From NCBI RefSeq assembly GCF_023544445.1, contig NZ_JALPVJ010000015.1, positions 124,001-188,000 of the forward strand: a stretch of 64,000 bases of DNA. Direction: 5' to 3'. Shown piece by piece: positions 50,804 through 60,800 of this stretch (position 1 is its first letter; each line of letters starts with the position of its first letter). The notes under the pieces are model-generated. The model was not told where the DNA came from. It worked only from the letters and a program-made list of their open reading frames with translations, and made no database searches. The position numbers and the translations under genes were made by a program. Source of the stretch: Actinoplanes sp. M2I2. GTDB taxonomy: Bacteria; Actinomycetota; Actinomycetes; Mycobacteriales; Micromonosporaceae.

Positions 50804-51148
50804 ATGGCCAAGCAGGTAATAACCCTTCTGACCGACGACCTCGATGGCGGAGAGGCCGATCGCACCGTCGAGTTCGGACTGGACGGTGTGAACTACACGA
50901 TCGACCTCTCCGAGAAGAACGCGGGGAAGTTGCGCAAGGCGCTCGACCCATTCCTGACCGCGGCCACCCGGGTGGGACGCACGGCTGTCGTCTCGCCGAC
51001 CCGGCGTACCGCTCCCGCGAGCACGGGCCGCGCGAGCCGCGATCAGAATCAGGCGATCCGCGAGTGGGCGAACAAGAACGGCTTCGAGGTCTCCGAGCGC
51101 GGCCGCATCCCGAGTCACATCGTTGAGGCGTACCACAGCAAGCGTTAG
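50804..51148 (+). CDS. lsr2: Lsr2 nucleoid-associated protein
   Basis: A 114-residue Lsr2. The N-terminal dimerisation domain (MAKQVITLLTDDLDGGEADR, VNYTIDLSEKNAGKLRKALD) is followed by a basic linker. The C-terminal DNA-binding domain ends in IREWANKNGFEVSERGRIPS with the RGR AT-hook-like core that enters the minor groove. Lsr2 bridges and silences AT-rich, often horizontally acquired, DNA in actinobacteria, the functional analogue of H-NS. The 211-bp upstream region is noticeably less GC-rich than its surroundings and includes CTGTCGCGAGACAG; autoregulation is likely. Confidence 0.95.
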   Translation: MAKQVITLLTDDLDGGEADRTVEFGLDGVNYTIDLSEKNAGKLRKALDPFLTAATRVGRTAVVSPTRRTAPASTGRASRDQNQAIREWANKNGFEVSERGRIPSHIVEAYHSKR

Positions 51149-51216
51149 TTTCATCGGCAAGAATGAACGGCGTCGTCGATCTCCGGCGGCGCCGTTTCTC
51201 GTCCGAGGAGAACGCT

Positions 51217-51957
51217 ATGCCCGTGGTGATCGTGACCGGCGCGTCGAGCGGAATCGGGCGCACCACGGCGGAACGGCTCGCCGGCAACGGCACGACGGTG
51301 GTGCTCGCCGCCCGCCGGGCCGACAAACTCGAGGCGCTCGCCGCCCGCCTGCCGGGCGCCGTCGTGGTGCCGACCGACGTCCGCGACCCGGCCGCGATCG
51401 AGCGGCTCGTCGAGCGGGCCGCCGCGGTCACCGGTCGCATCGACGGCCTGGTCAACAACGCCGGCATCGGGGGCGCGGCGTCGATCCTGGCCGCCGACGA
51501 GGCGGTCGAGGCCATGCTTCAGGTCAACCTCCTGGCCCCGATCCGCCTCATGCGGGCGGTCGTGCCGATCATGCGCACGCAGCGGGCCGGCGCCATCGTC
51601 AACATCGGTTCGGTGGCCGGCGAGGTCGGCATCAGCGGCACCTATTCGGCGACCAAGTTCGCCCTGCGGGGCCTGACCGATTCCGTACGCCGGGAACTCG
51701 CCGGAACCGGAATCGGCGTCACGCTGGTCGAGCCCGGCTACATCGCGACCGCCGGCAACAACCACCGCAGCGGTCTGCCCGGCCCGGAAATCGTCGCCGC
51801 GGCGGTGGAGAAGGCCCTGAACCGGCCCCGCCGCCGCATGGTCGTCCCGGTGAAGTATCGGGCCGCGATCGTCGCCGCCCATCTCCTCCCCGCCCTGGCC
51901 GACCGCATTTACGCCGGAAAGGCGGCCGGCAAGGACGAGATCAAAGGACGGCTCTAG
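51217..51957 (+). CDS. SDR-family oxidoreductase
   Basis: A 246-residue classical SDR: GASSGIG cofactor motif at residue 8, NNAGIGGAAS, catalytic Ser in NIGSVAGEVG and YSATKFALRGLTDSVRREL. The C-terminal basic segment RPRRRMVVPVKYRAAIVAAH is typical of the DltE-like group. Substrate unknown. The ATG at 51217 follows GAGGAGAA; the longer frame has no site. It lies 68 bp past lsr2 and ends in a bidirectional hairpin. Confidence 0.9.
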   Translation: MPVVIVTGASSGIGRTTAERLAGNGTTVVLAARRADKLEALAARLPGAVVVPTDVRDPAAIERLVERAAAVTGRIDGLVNNAGIGGAASILAADEAVEAMLQVNLLAPIRLMRAVVPIMRTQRAGAIVNIGSVAGEVGISGTYSATKFALRGLTDSVRRELAGTGIGVTLVEPGYIATAGNNHRSGLPGPEIVAAAVEKALNRPRRRMVVPVKYRAAIVAAHLLPALADRIYAGKAAGKDEIKGRL

Positions 51958-52004
51958 CGCTTGTTTCGCGGTGGGGGCGCCGGCTCTCACTGCGAAACAG
52001 GCGC
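51957..52004. terminator. Hairpin between SDR and molybdenum hydroxylase genes
   Basis: GCGCTTGTTTCGC (51957-51969) pairs with GCGAAACAGGCGC (51992-52004), 12 of 13 positions plus one G-T pair, around a 22-base loop. It begins at the SDR stop and ends 6 bp before the convergent XdhA-type stop. Confidence 0.65.
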
Positions 52005-52010
52005 CCGCGG

Positions 52011-54086
52011 TCAGAGGTGCGGCAGGATCTTGTCGAGGCGGGCCGGGAGGTCGCGGACGCGCACCCCGGTGGCGTGCCAGATCGCGTTCAGGATGGCGGC
52101 CGGGGAGCCGACGATGCCGATCTCGCCGACGCCCTTGCTGCCCATCGGGTTGATCTGGTCGTCCTGCTCGTCGAGCCACTCGGCCTCGATCGACTCGATG
52201 TCGGCGTGGCTCGGGATGTGGTATTCGGCCAGGTCGTGGTTGACCCAGACGCCCATCGCGGGGTCGAGCACCGACTCCTCGTGCAGGGCCATGCCCATTC
52301 CCATGATCATGCCGCCCAGGAACTGGCTGCGGGCCGTGCGCGGGTTGAGGATGCGGCCGGCGGCGTACATGCCGAAGAGGCGGGACACCCGCACCTCCCC
52401 GGTGACGGCGTCGACGCGTACCTCGGCGAAGTGGGCGCCGAAGGCGTGCTTGCCGTCCTTCTCCTGCTGCTGGACCAGCTCGGTGCTGTCGAAGACCGCC
52501 TCGTCCGAGGAGGGGTCGCCGGACCGCAGAGCCTGGCACGCCCCGGTCACGGCCCAGCCCCACGAGGCGCTGCCCGACGAGCCGCCGGCCACCGAGGCCT
52601 TGGGCAGCGTGCTGTCGCCGATACGGACCCGCACCTGGGAGAGCGGGACGCCGAGCGCGTCGGCGGCGATCTGCGTGAGGATCGTCCGGGCACCGGTGCC
52701 CAGGTCGGTCGCGGCGATGGACACCTCGTAGTCCCCGGACGACAGGCGGCGGGCCCGGGCGGTCGACGGCTGGGCCATGGTCGGGTAGGTCGCCCCGGCC
52801 ACTCCCGTGCCGATCCACCAGTCACCCTCGCGACGCTGCCGCGGACGGGGGTCACGGTCCGCCCAGCCGAACCGCTCTGCTCCCCGGCGCAGGCACTCGA
52901 CGTAGTGCCGGCTGCTGAACGGCACGCCCGACTCGGGCTCGACCGACGGCTCGTTGCGCACGCGCAGCTCGATCGGGTCGAGCCGCAGAGCCACGGCGAG
53001 CTCGTCCATCGCGCATTCCAGCGCGACCATGCCGGGCGCCTCGCCGGGCGCGCGCATCCACCGCGGGGTCGGCATGTCGAGACGGACCAGGCGGTGTCCG
53101 GTACGGCGGTTCGGGGCGGCGTACATGTGCCGGGTCGCCACCACGGTCTGCTCGGCGAACTCGAAAAGCCGGGACGAGTGCTCGACGGCCTCATGATCAA
53201 TCGCGGTCAGCCGGCCGTCCGACGAGGCCGCGAGCCGCACCCGCTGGATCGTCGGGGTGCGGTGGCCGACCATGCTGAACAGCGCCTGCCGGGGCAGGGC
53301 CAGGCGGACGGGACGACCGGTGACCCGGGCCGCCATGGCGGCGAGCACGGCGTTGGGGCGGGCGCTGCCCTTGGAGCCGAAGCCCCCGCCGACGTGCTCG
53401 GTGATCACGTGCACGCGCTCGGGCGGGAGGTCGAAAACCGTCCCGACCGCGGCCGCGATGCCCGGCGGGTGCTGGTTCGAGTCGTACAGGACCAGGTCGT
53501 CGCCGTCCCACAACGCGGTCGTGGCGTGCGGTTCCATCGGGTTGTTGTGCAGCGCCGGCGTGCGGTACGTGACGTCGATCGTGGTCGGCGAGGACTCGAA
53601 CGCGGCGTCGACATCGCCCGACGCGGTCTCGCTCGGGAATGCCGGGTTGACCTTGTCCGGCGTGTAGAGATCGGGGTGGTCGGTCCGCAGCACGCAGTCG
53701 TGCGGTTCTTCGTCGATCTCGACCACCAGCAACCCGGCCGCCCGGCGTGCCGCCTCCAGGGTGCGGGCCACGACCAGGGCCAGCGCCTGCCCGCGATAGC
53801 GGATCTCATCGGACTGGAACACCGCCAGCTCGGGATCGTCGGCCTCGCTCAGCCGCGGCGCGTTGCCGTGCCACAGCACGGCGATCACGTCGTCGGCCTC
53901 GACCAGCGGGTCGACGGTCACCCCGGTCAGGGTGCCGCGGGCGACCGTCGACTGCGCCACCCAGGCGTACGCGAGCTCATCGCCCACCGGATACTCGGCG
54001 GCGTAGCGGGCCGTTCCCCGCACCTTGTCCTGTCCCTCGAGGCGCTCGATCGGTTGCCCGACGGCCCGGTCGGTCGTGGTCGTCAT
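52011..54086 (-). CDS. Molybdenum hydroxylase large subunit (XdhA/PaoC-like)
   Basis: A 691-residue molybdopterin-binding subunit. Motifs: EHVGGGFGSKG (Moco-binding GGGFG loop) near residue 245, PRWMRAPGEAPGM near 340, and the C-terminal SKGVGEIGIVGSPAAILN with the catalytic Glu. It lacks the AYxCSFR motif of CO dehydrogenases. It hydroxylates an aldehyde or N-heterocycle using water as oxygen source. The start (ATG 54086) overlaps the FAD-subunit stop by 4 bp. Confidence 0.92.
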   Translation of the reverse strand: MTTTTDRAVGQPIERLEGQDKVRGTARYAAEYPVGDELAYAWVAQSTVARGTLTGVTVDPLVEADDVIAVLWHGNAPRLSEADDPELAVFQSDEIRYRGQALALVVARTLEAARRAAGLLVVEIDEEPHDCVLRTDHPDLYTPDKVNPAFPSETASGDVDAAFESSPTTIDVTYRTPALHNNPMEPHATTALWDGDDLVLYDSNQHPPGIAAAVGTVFDLPPERVHVITEHVGGGFGSKGSARPNAVLAAMAARVTGRPVRLALPRQALFSMVGHRTPTIQRVRLAASSDGRLTAIDHEAVEHSSRLFEFAEQTVVATRHMYAAPNRRTGHRLVRLDMPTPRWMRAPGEAPGMVALECAMDELAVALRLDPIELRVRNEPSVEPESGVPFSSRHYVECLRRGAERFGWADRDPRPRQRREGDWWIGTGVAGATYPTMAQPSTARARRLSSGDYEVSIAATDLGTGARTILTQIAADALGVPLSQVRVRIGDSTLPKASVAGGSSGSASWGWAVTGACQALRSGDPSSDEAVFDSTELVQQQEKDGKHAFGAHFAEVRVDAVTGEVRVSRLFGMYAAGRILNPRTARSQFLGGMIMGMGMALHEESVLDPAMGVWVNHDLAEYHIPSHADIESIEAEWLDEQDDQINPMGSKGVGEIGIVGSPAAILNAIWHATGVRVRDLPARLDKILPHL

Positions 54087-55045
54087 GCGAGGCCCTCCAG
54101 CACCGAGGCGACGAGGTTGCGGATCAGCGGGACCTTGAACGCGTTGTCGCGCAACGGCTCGGCGGCAGCCAGTTCGGCGTCCGCGGCGGCCCGGAACGAC
54201 TCGCGGGTGGCCGGCCGGCCGCGCAGCGCCTCCTCGGCGGCGAAGGCACGCCAGGGCTTGTGGGCCACCGCGCCGAAGGCGAGCCGGACGTCGGTCACCG
54301 TCCCGTCGGTGATCTGCGCCGCGGCGGCGACCGAGCCCACCGCGAAGGCGTACGAGGCCCGGTCGCGGACCTTGCGATAGGCCGACCGGGCGGCGAACCC
54401 GAGCGACGGCACGTCCACCGCGGTGATCAGCTCGCCGTGCTCGAGGACGGTGTCGCGGTCGGGGGTGTCGCCGGGCAGCCGGTGCAGCTCGGTGACCGGC
54501 ACCGTCCGCTCCCCGGCCGGCCCGCTGATCCGCACGACGGCGTCGAGCGCGGCCAGGGCCACCGCCATGTCCGACGGGTGCGTCGCCACACACGAGGGCG
54601 AGGCGCCGAGGATCGCCAGGTTGCGGTGGTCGCCCTCGCGGGCCGGGCAGCCGGAGCCGGGCCGGCGCTTGTTGCACGGCATCGTGGCGTCCATGAAATA
54701 GCGGCACCGGGTGCGCTGGAGCAGGTTGCCGGCGGTGGTGGCCATGTTGCGCAACTGCCCCGAGGCGCCCGCGAGCAGCGCCTCGCTGAGCACCGGGTAG
54801 TCGCGGCGCACCCGCGGGTCGGCGGCCAGGTCGCTGTTGCGGACGCCGGCGCCGATCCGCAGCCCGCCGCCCGGGAGGTCGCCGACCTCGCCGAGCCCGA
54901 GCCGGTTCACGTCGACCAGCACGTCGGGCGTGGCCACGCCCAGCTTCATCAGATCGACCAGGTTGGTGCCGCCGGCCAGGAAGGTCGCGCCCGGCTCGAG
55001 TCCCTGGGCGACGTCGGTGGCGGTGCGGTAGGTGAACGTCTTCAT
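54083..55045 (-). CDS. Molybdenum hydroxylase FAD-binding subunit (PaoB-like)
   Basis: A 320-residue FAD subunit: FLAGGTNLVDLMKLGVATPD and ATTAGNLLQRTRCRYFMDAT. The Cys pattern RCRY, PCNKRRPGSGCPA matches the extra [4Fe-4S] loop of the PaoB/YagS group rather than ordinary xanthine dehydrogenases. It passes electrons between the 2Fe-2S subunit and FAD. Its start overlaps the small-subunit stop by 4 bp (ATGA), and its stop overlaps the large subunit the same way. Confidence 0.92.
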   Translation of the reverse strand: MKTFTYRTATDVAQGLEPGATFLAGGTNLVDLMKLGVATPDVLVDVNRLGLGEVGDLPGGGLRIGAGVRNSDLAADPRVRRDYPVLSEALLAGASGQLRNMATTAGNLLQRTRCRYFMDATMPCNKRRPGSGCPAREGDHRNLAILGASPSCVATHPSDMAVALAALDAVVRISGPAGERTVPVTELHRLPGDTPDRDTVLEHGELITAVDVPSLGFAARSAYRKVRDRASYAFAVGSVAAAAQITDGTVTDVRLAFGAVAHKPWRAFAAEEALRGRPATRESFRAAADAELAAAEPLRDNAFKVPLIRNLVASVLEGLA

Positions 55046-55506
55046 CGGCCGGCCGCCTCGCGGATGGCCGGAATCATGTTCGGATAGGCGCCGCAGCGGC
55101 ACAGGTTGCCGCTCATCCGCTCGCGGATCTCCGCGTCGGTCAGCTCCTCGTCGCCGATGGCGCTGGGCCAGCCCTTGGCCACCTCGTCGAGCATCCCGAC
55201 GGCGGAGCAGATCTGCCCCGGGGTGCAGTAGCCGCACTGGAAGCCGTCGTGCTCGACGAACTTCTGCTGCACCGGGTGGTCGACGCCCTCGATCGTCGTG
55301 ACCGACGCGCCCTGCTGGCTGATCGCCAGGATCAGGCAGCTGTTGACCCGGCGCCCGTCCAGCAGCACGGTGCAGGCGCCGCACTGCCCGTGGTCACACC
55401 CCTTCTTCGAGCCGGTGAGCCCCAGATGTTCGCGGAGGGTGTCCAGCAGGGTGGTGCGCGGGTCGAGGTCGAGACTGTGCTCGACGCCGTTCACGACGAG
55501 ATCCAT
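55042..55506 (-). CDS. Molybdenum hydroxylase 2Fe-2S subunit (PaoA-like)
   Basis: A 154-residue iron-sulfur subunit. Plant-type 2Fe-2S Cys are in KKGCDHGQCGACTVLLDGRR; the second cluster Cys are in FQCGYCTPGQ and GNLCRCGAYPN. Unlike E. coli PaoA it has no Tat signal (MDLVVNGVEHSLDL at the start), so this aldehyde-oxidoreductase-like complex should be cytoplasmic. First gene of the three-gene operon; its promoter region is shared with a divergent epimerase gene. Moco insertion factors are not encoded here. Confidence 0.92.
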   Translation of the reverse strand: MDLVVNGVEHSLDLDPRTTLLDTLREHLGLTGSKKGCDHGQCGACTVLLDGRRVNSCLILAISQQGASVTTIEGVDHPVQQKFVEHDGFQCGYCTPGQICSAVGMLDEVAKGWPSAIGDEELTDAEIRERMSGNLCRCGAYPNMIPAIREAAGR

Positions 55507-55565
55507 GAGCGGCTCCTACCCGGACGAAGGTGGTTCAACCGTCCGGCCCCGGGTAGCGATAAGGC

Positions 55566-56645
55566 ATGCGAGTCGTGATCGTGGGAGCCACGGGGAACGC
55601 CGGAACAGCGCTGTTGCGGCGCCTGAACGCCGAACCCGACGTGTCCGTCGCGGGAGTGGCGCGGCGGCTGCCGTCCCCGACCGGTGTGTACGCCAAGGCG
55701 ACCTGGAGCTCGGTCGACATCGGCGTCGCCGGGGCCGAGGACCAGCTGGCCGAGGTTTTCGCGGGCGCCGACGCCGTGGTCCACCTGGCCTGGCAGATCC
55801 AGCCCAGCCACGACCAGCGGGTCCTCTACCGCACCAACGTGCTCGGCAGCCGCGCCGTGGCCAAGGCGGTGCTGCGGGCCGGGGTGCCCGCGCTGATCTT
55901 CGCCTCCTCGGTCGGGGTCTACTCACCCGGGCCCAAGGACGCGTACGTCAACGAGAGCTGGCCGCGGGCCGGGGTGCTGCCGTCGTCCTACAGCCGGCAC
56001 AAGGCGCTGGTCGAGTGGATGCTCGACCAGATCGAGGCCGACCACCCGCAGCTGCGGATCGTCCGGCTGCGCCCCGGGCTGATCTTCCAGCGCGCGGTCG
56101 GCACCGAGATCTCCCGCTACTTCGCGGGCCCGCTGCTGCCGGCGTGGCTGTTGCGACCGCAGTGGCTGCCGGTGGTGCCCTCGCATCCGGCCCTGCGGGT
56201 CCAGGCGGTGCACGCGGACGACGTGGCCGACGCGTACGCCCGGGCGATCCTGTCCGACGCCCAGGGCGCGTTCAACATCGCGGCCGGTCCGGTGCTCGAT
56301 CCCCGGGTCGCGGCGCGGACGTTCCACGGCGTCCAGGTGCCGGTCCCGGGTTTCGTGCTGAAGGGCGCGGCCGCCGCGAGCTGGTGGCTGCGGCTGCAGC
56401 CGGTCGACGCGGGCTGGGTCGAGCTCGGCCTGAAGGCGCCGCTGATGTCGTGCGACCGCGCGGCGACCGAACTCGGCTGGCACCCGCGCCGCGACGCCGT
56501 GTCGGCCCTCAAGGAACTGATCGCCGGGATGGCCGACCGCGCCCACGACGACGGCGGGCCGCCGCTCTCGGGTGACCCGGCGCTGCCCGGCCGGCTGGGT
56601 GGCCTGCTGAAGGGCCGCCTTCCCGGCACCGGCAATCCTTACTAG
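55566..56645 (+). CDS. NAD-dependent epimerase/dehydratase (extended SDR)
   Basis: A 359-residue extended SDR. The Rossmann motif GATGNAG is at residue 7; catalytic Ser and Tyr-Lys are in IFASSVGVYSPG and SYSRHKALVEW. The C-terminal half carries the substrate domain and ends in a Pro/Gly-rich tail. It could act on a nucleotide sugar or small ketone; not assignable. ATG at 55566; the divergent molybdenum-hydroxylase operon starts 59 bp away. The next gene follows after 9 bp. Confidence 0.85.
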   Translation: MRVVIVGATGNAGTALLRRLNAEPDVSVAGVARRLPSPTGVYAKATWSSVDIGVAGAEDQLAEVFAGADAVVHLAWQIQPSHDQRVLYRTNVLGSRAVAKAVLRAGVPALIFASSVGVYSPGPKDAYVNESWPRAGVLPSSYSRHKALVEWMLDQIEADHPQLRIVRLRPGLIFQRAVGTEISRYFAGPLLPAWLLRPQWLPVVPSHPALRVQAVHADDVADAYARAILSDAQGAFNIAAGPVLDPRVAARTFHGVQVPVPGFVLKGAAAASWWLRLQPVDAGWVELGLKAPLMSCDRAATELGWHPRRDAVSALKELIAGMADRAHDDGGPPLSGDPALPGRLGGLLKGRLPGTGNPY

Positions 56646-56654
56646 GTTCGGCGC

Positions 56655-57857
56655 ATGATCTTCGACGCCGAGCGCCTCCGCACGCACTACCCCGCCCTCG
56701 GGGAGGGTTTCCTGCACTTCGACGGCGCGGGCGGCACCCAGCCGGCCGAGCCGGTGATCGCGGCGATCGCCGGAGCGATGCGCACGGCCGTGGCCAACCG
56801 TGGCACCGCGCACGAGCCGGCCCGCCGCTCCGGGGAGATCGTCGCCGCCGCCCGCTCCGCCGTGGCCGACCTGGTCGGCGCCGACCCGGCCGGTGTGGTG
56901 TTCGGGCCGAGCGCCACCGCGCTGACCTATCTGGTGGCGCGCACGCTCGCGGCGGGCTGGGGCCCGGACGACGAGGTGGTGGTCTCCCGGCTCGACCACG
57001 ACGCCAACGTCCGCCCGTGGGTGCAGACCGGCGCGACCGTCCGCTGGGCCGACGTGGACGTGAAGACCGGCGAGCTTTCGGTGGAGCAGTACCGTTCGCT
57101 GATCGGCCCCCGCACGCGCCTGGTGGCGATCACCGCGGCGAGCAACGCCACCGGCACCGTGCCGGCGGTCCGGGAGATCGCCGACCTCGCGCACGCGGCC
57201 GGCGCCCAGGTGTACGTGGACGGCGTCCACGCCACCGCGCACCGCCCGACCGATGTCGCCGCGCTCGGCGCCGACTTCTACGTGACCAGCGCGTACAAGT
57301 GGTCGGGCCCGCACTACGCGGCGGTGGTCGCCGACCCGTCGGTCTGGGAGCCGCTGCACCCGGTGAAGCTGATACCCTCCCCCGCCGGGGCGCCGGACCG
57401 CTTCGAGTACGGGACGCTGAGCTTCGAGCTGCTGGCCGGGATCACCGCGGCCGTCGACTTCCTGGCCGGGCTGACCGGCGCCGAGGGCGACCGGCGCAGC
57501 CGCGTGCTGGCGAGCCTGGCCGCGGCCGAGCGACACGAGAACGCGCTGCTCACCCGGCTGCTCGACGGGCTCGCCGCCGACGACCGGGTGACGATCTGCG
57601 CGGCGGGCGCCGAGCGCTGCCCCACGGTCTCGTTCCGGATCGCCGGCGAGGCGCCGGCCGACACCGCCCGGCGGCTGGGCGAGCGGGGCATCTGCGTCTC
57701 GCACGGCGACTACTACGCGGTCGAGTACTTCGAGGCGGCCGGGCTGCGGTCCACCGGCGGCGCGGTACGGGCGAGCATCTACCACTACAACACCGCGGAC
57801 GAGGTCGACCGCCTCCTCGAAGCGCTTCTCACGCCACCAGTGGCATCCGGTCGGTGA
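56655..57857 (+). CDS. Class V aminotransferase, cysteine desulfurase-like
   Basis: A 400-residue PLP enzyme of the VC1184-type cysteine-desulfurase-like group: FLHFDGAGGTQPAEPVIAAI at the start, NVRPWVQTGATVRWADVDV in the middle, and the PLP Lys in FYVTSAYKWSGPHYAAV near residue 215. No catalytic Cys loop of a true IscS/SufS desulfurase is evident, so a lyase or aminotransferase role is possible. It probably forms an operon with the epimerase. It overlaps the convergent GGDEF-EAL gene by 29 bp. Confidence 0.88.
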   Translation: MIFDAERLRTHYPALGEGFLHFDGAGGTQPAEPVIAAIAGAMRTAVANRGTAHEPARRSGEIVAAARSAVADLVGADPAGVVFGPSATALTYLVARTLAAGWGPDDEVVVSRLDHDANVRPWVQTGATVRWADVDVKTGELSVEQYRSLIGPRTRLVAITAASNATGTVPAVREIADLAHAAGAQVYVDGVHATAHRPTDVAALGADFYVTSAYKWSGPHYAAVVADPSVWEPLHPVKLIPSPAGAPDRFEYGTLSFELLAGITAAVDFLAGLTGAEGDRRSRVLASLAAAERHENALLTRLLDGLAADDRVTICAAGAERCPTVSFRIAGEAPADTARRLGERGICVSHGDYYAVEYFEAAGLRSTGGAVRASIYHYNTADEVDRLLEALLTPPVASGR

Positions 57858-60800
57858 TCTGGCTCAGCGCCTCGGTGCCGTCGACCGGGCTCGAGTACAG
57901 GTAGCCCTGGCCCAGCGGACAGCCCAGCCGGGCCAGCAGGTCGCGGTGGGCCGGGTCCTCGATGCCCTCGGCGATCACGGTGAGACCGAGCACCTGGGCC
58001 AGGTTGACCAGCCCGGCCACCAGCGCGCGCTGGTGCGGGTCGTCCACCACGCCGTCGACGAACGCCTTGTCGATCTTCACCACGTCGATCGGGCGGCGGC
58101 GCACGCTGCCCAGCGCCGACGAGCCGGCCGCGAAGTCGTCGATGGCCACCCGGACACCGAGGTCCCGCAGCACGGCCAGGTCGTCCCACATCGCCTCGTG
58201 GTCGCCGTCCAGCAGGCTCTCGCTCAGCTCCAGCATCAGCGCCTGCGGCGGCACCCCGGCGTACGACAGGGCCTGCCGCACCAGGTCGACGAAGTTGCCC
58301 TCCCGGAACTGCCGCACCGACACGTTCACGCTGACGAACGGCTGGCGGGTGCGCGGCAGGATGCGCCGCCACTGCGCGACCGTGTGCAGGGCCTGGTCGA
58401 GCACCCAGCGGCCCATCGGCACGACCAGGCCGCTCTCCTCGGCGACCTCCAGGAACTCGGCCGGCGCGACCACCCCGCGGGTCGGGTGGTGCCAGCGGAC
58501 CAGGGCCTCGAAGCCCACCGGCTCGTCGGTCGCCAGCTCGATGATCGGCTGGTAGGCCAGCAGGAAGTGCCCCTCGTGCACGGCGTGGTCCAGGGCCGAG
58601 CGCAGTTCCAGCCGCTCGACCATCGAGCTGTGCAGGTGGGCCTGGTAGCGCCGCCACTGGTTCTTGCCGGCGCCCTTGGCGACGTAAAGGGCCAGGTCGG
58701 CCTGGCGCAGCAGCTCGTCGGGGGTGTCGGCCTCGGGCGTGGTGGTGATGCCGATGCTGGCCACCGCGGTCAGCTCCGAGCCGTCGTCCATCGCGATCGG
58801 CTCGGCCAGCGCGGCCAGGATCCGCTGCGCCGTCTCCTCGACCGCACCCGGGTCCTGGACGTTCTCGACCAGCGCGGCGAACTCGTCCCCGCCGAGACGG
58901 GCCGCGGTGTCGTCGGCCCGCAGGGCGGCCGCGATCCTTTTGGCCACCCCGATCAGCAGCTGGTCGCCGACGGCGTGGCCGAGCGTGTCGTTGACCTTCT
59001 TGAAGTCGTCCAGGTCGATGAAGAGCACCCCGACCACCGAGCCGTCGCGGGCGCCGCGCTGCAGCGCGTGGCCGAGCCGGTCGTGGAACAGCACCCGGTT
59101 GGCCAGCCCGGTCATCGAGTCGTGGAACACCCGGTGCGTGAGCTCCTGCTCGAGCCGGCGGCGCTCGGTCACGTCGCGCAACGTGAGCACCAGACCGGCC
59201 ACGGTCGGGTCGGAGCGCAGATCCTGCCCGTGCATCTCCAGCAGGACCTCGGCCCGCCCGGCGGTCAGCGCCCGGAAGTCCAGACCCTCCTGCAACCCGT
59301 CGCCGGTGCGCAGGGCGGCGAGCACCTCGGCCAGCCGCGAACGCTCACCCGGGTGGATGACCGCGGCCATCGGGCTCGCGACCGGGTCGGCGCCCAGGAC
59401 GGCGGTGGCCGACGGGCTCGCGTACCGGATCTCGTCCTGCTCGTCGACGATGAGGATGACATCCGAGGTCTTCTGGACGAGCGTACGGAAATAGGTCTCG
59501 CTGTTGCGGCGGATGACCTCCTGGCTCAGACCGATGCGCTCCAGGGCCAGCGCGGCCTGGGTGGCCAGCACCTCGATCGCCCGCTGCAGCCCGCCCAGCG
59601 CCGGCGTCGGCCCGCCGACGTGCAGCACCCCGACCAGCGAATCGCCGGTCGGCCGGTCGGTCAGCACCATCGGGCAGCGCAGGGTCATGGCGAAGTGGTT
59701 GAGCCGCACGGCGACCGCCCAGTCGACGTCGCGGGTCGCCAACAGGCGGGCCGCGGTGCCGGTCGAGCGGTCCACGGCCGCCTGCGCGACGGCCTCGGGC
59801 GACAACAGCCCCGGCTGGGCGATCGTCACGGCCAGCACGACGGCATGCGGGGTGTCCGGCGGCAACAGGTGGGCCACCGCGACCCGGACGGCCTCGGAGA
59901 CCTGGTCGGTGTCGGCCGCCGAGACCAGGGCCGCGGACGCCTCCCGCAGCGCCCGCTCCCGGGCCAGGGCTTGCCGGTGACCGGCCGTGATCCCGGCCAC
60001 CCGCACCAGGACCAGCAGGAACGTGATCACGCTGAGGACGGCCACCACCGTCAGATCCGGCTGCTCCCGGAACATGCTGGTCAGGAGCACCGCCGGGACC
60101 GCCATCGCGGAGACCCCGAGCAGGGTGAGACGGCCACGGCCCAGCCCCGGAGCGGGCAGGCCGGCCGGGCCGTCGAGGTCGGCCATCGAGGAGTGCAGGG
60201 CGGCCAGCCCGGCCGCGGTGTAGAGGGCGAACCGGCCCAGGGCGACCACCGGCGCCTCGACCAGCGACAGCGCGTGGCCGACGTCGACCAGCAGGAACAC
60301 CAGCACGCCGCCGGCCAGCAGACGCACCGGGAAGACCGGCCGGTCACTGATCAGCAGACGGGTCAGCATGCCGAGCAGCAGCAGGTCACCGACTCCGAAG
60401 GCGACCGCCGTCCACGAATCCCCGCCGGCCAGGCCCGGGGCGACCAGGAAAGTCCAGGCCAGCAGCGCGACAGCGGCGGTGAGCGTGAGGGCGTCGAGCA
60501 TGGCGGCCCGGTCCCGCGCTCCCCCCGTACGGCGTCGCAGCAGCACGAAAAGCATGCCGGCGAACAGCGGATAACCGGCGACGACCAGGATCGCGCCCGC
60601 CGTGACCAGGCCGGGAATGTGGGTGGTCAGCGAGTCCGGCGCGCGGTGCAGGGCGGTGCCGACCGCGGTGAGCGCGATGGCGGTGGCCAGCAGCCGCCAC
60701 GGCAGGCGACGGGCCGGCCGGTTGAGGCGCACCCCGAGACCCACGACCAGGACCGCCGAGGTCCCGGCGAGCAGGCGCAACACCGACTGCGCCCCGGCCG

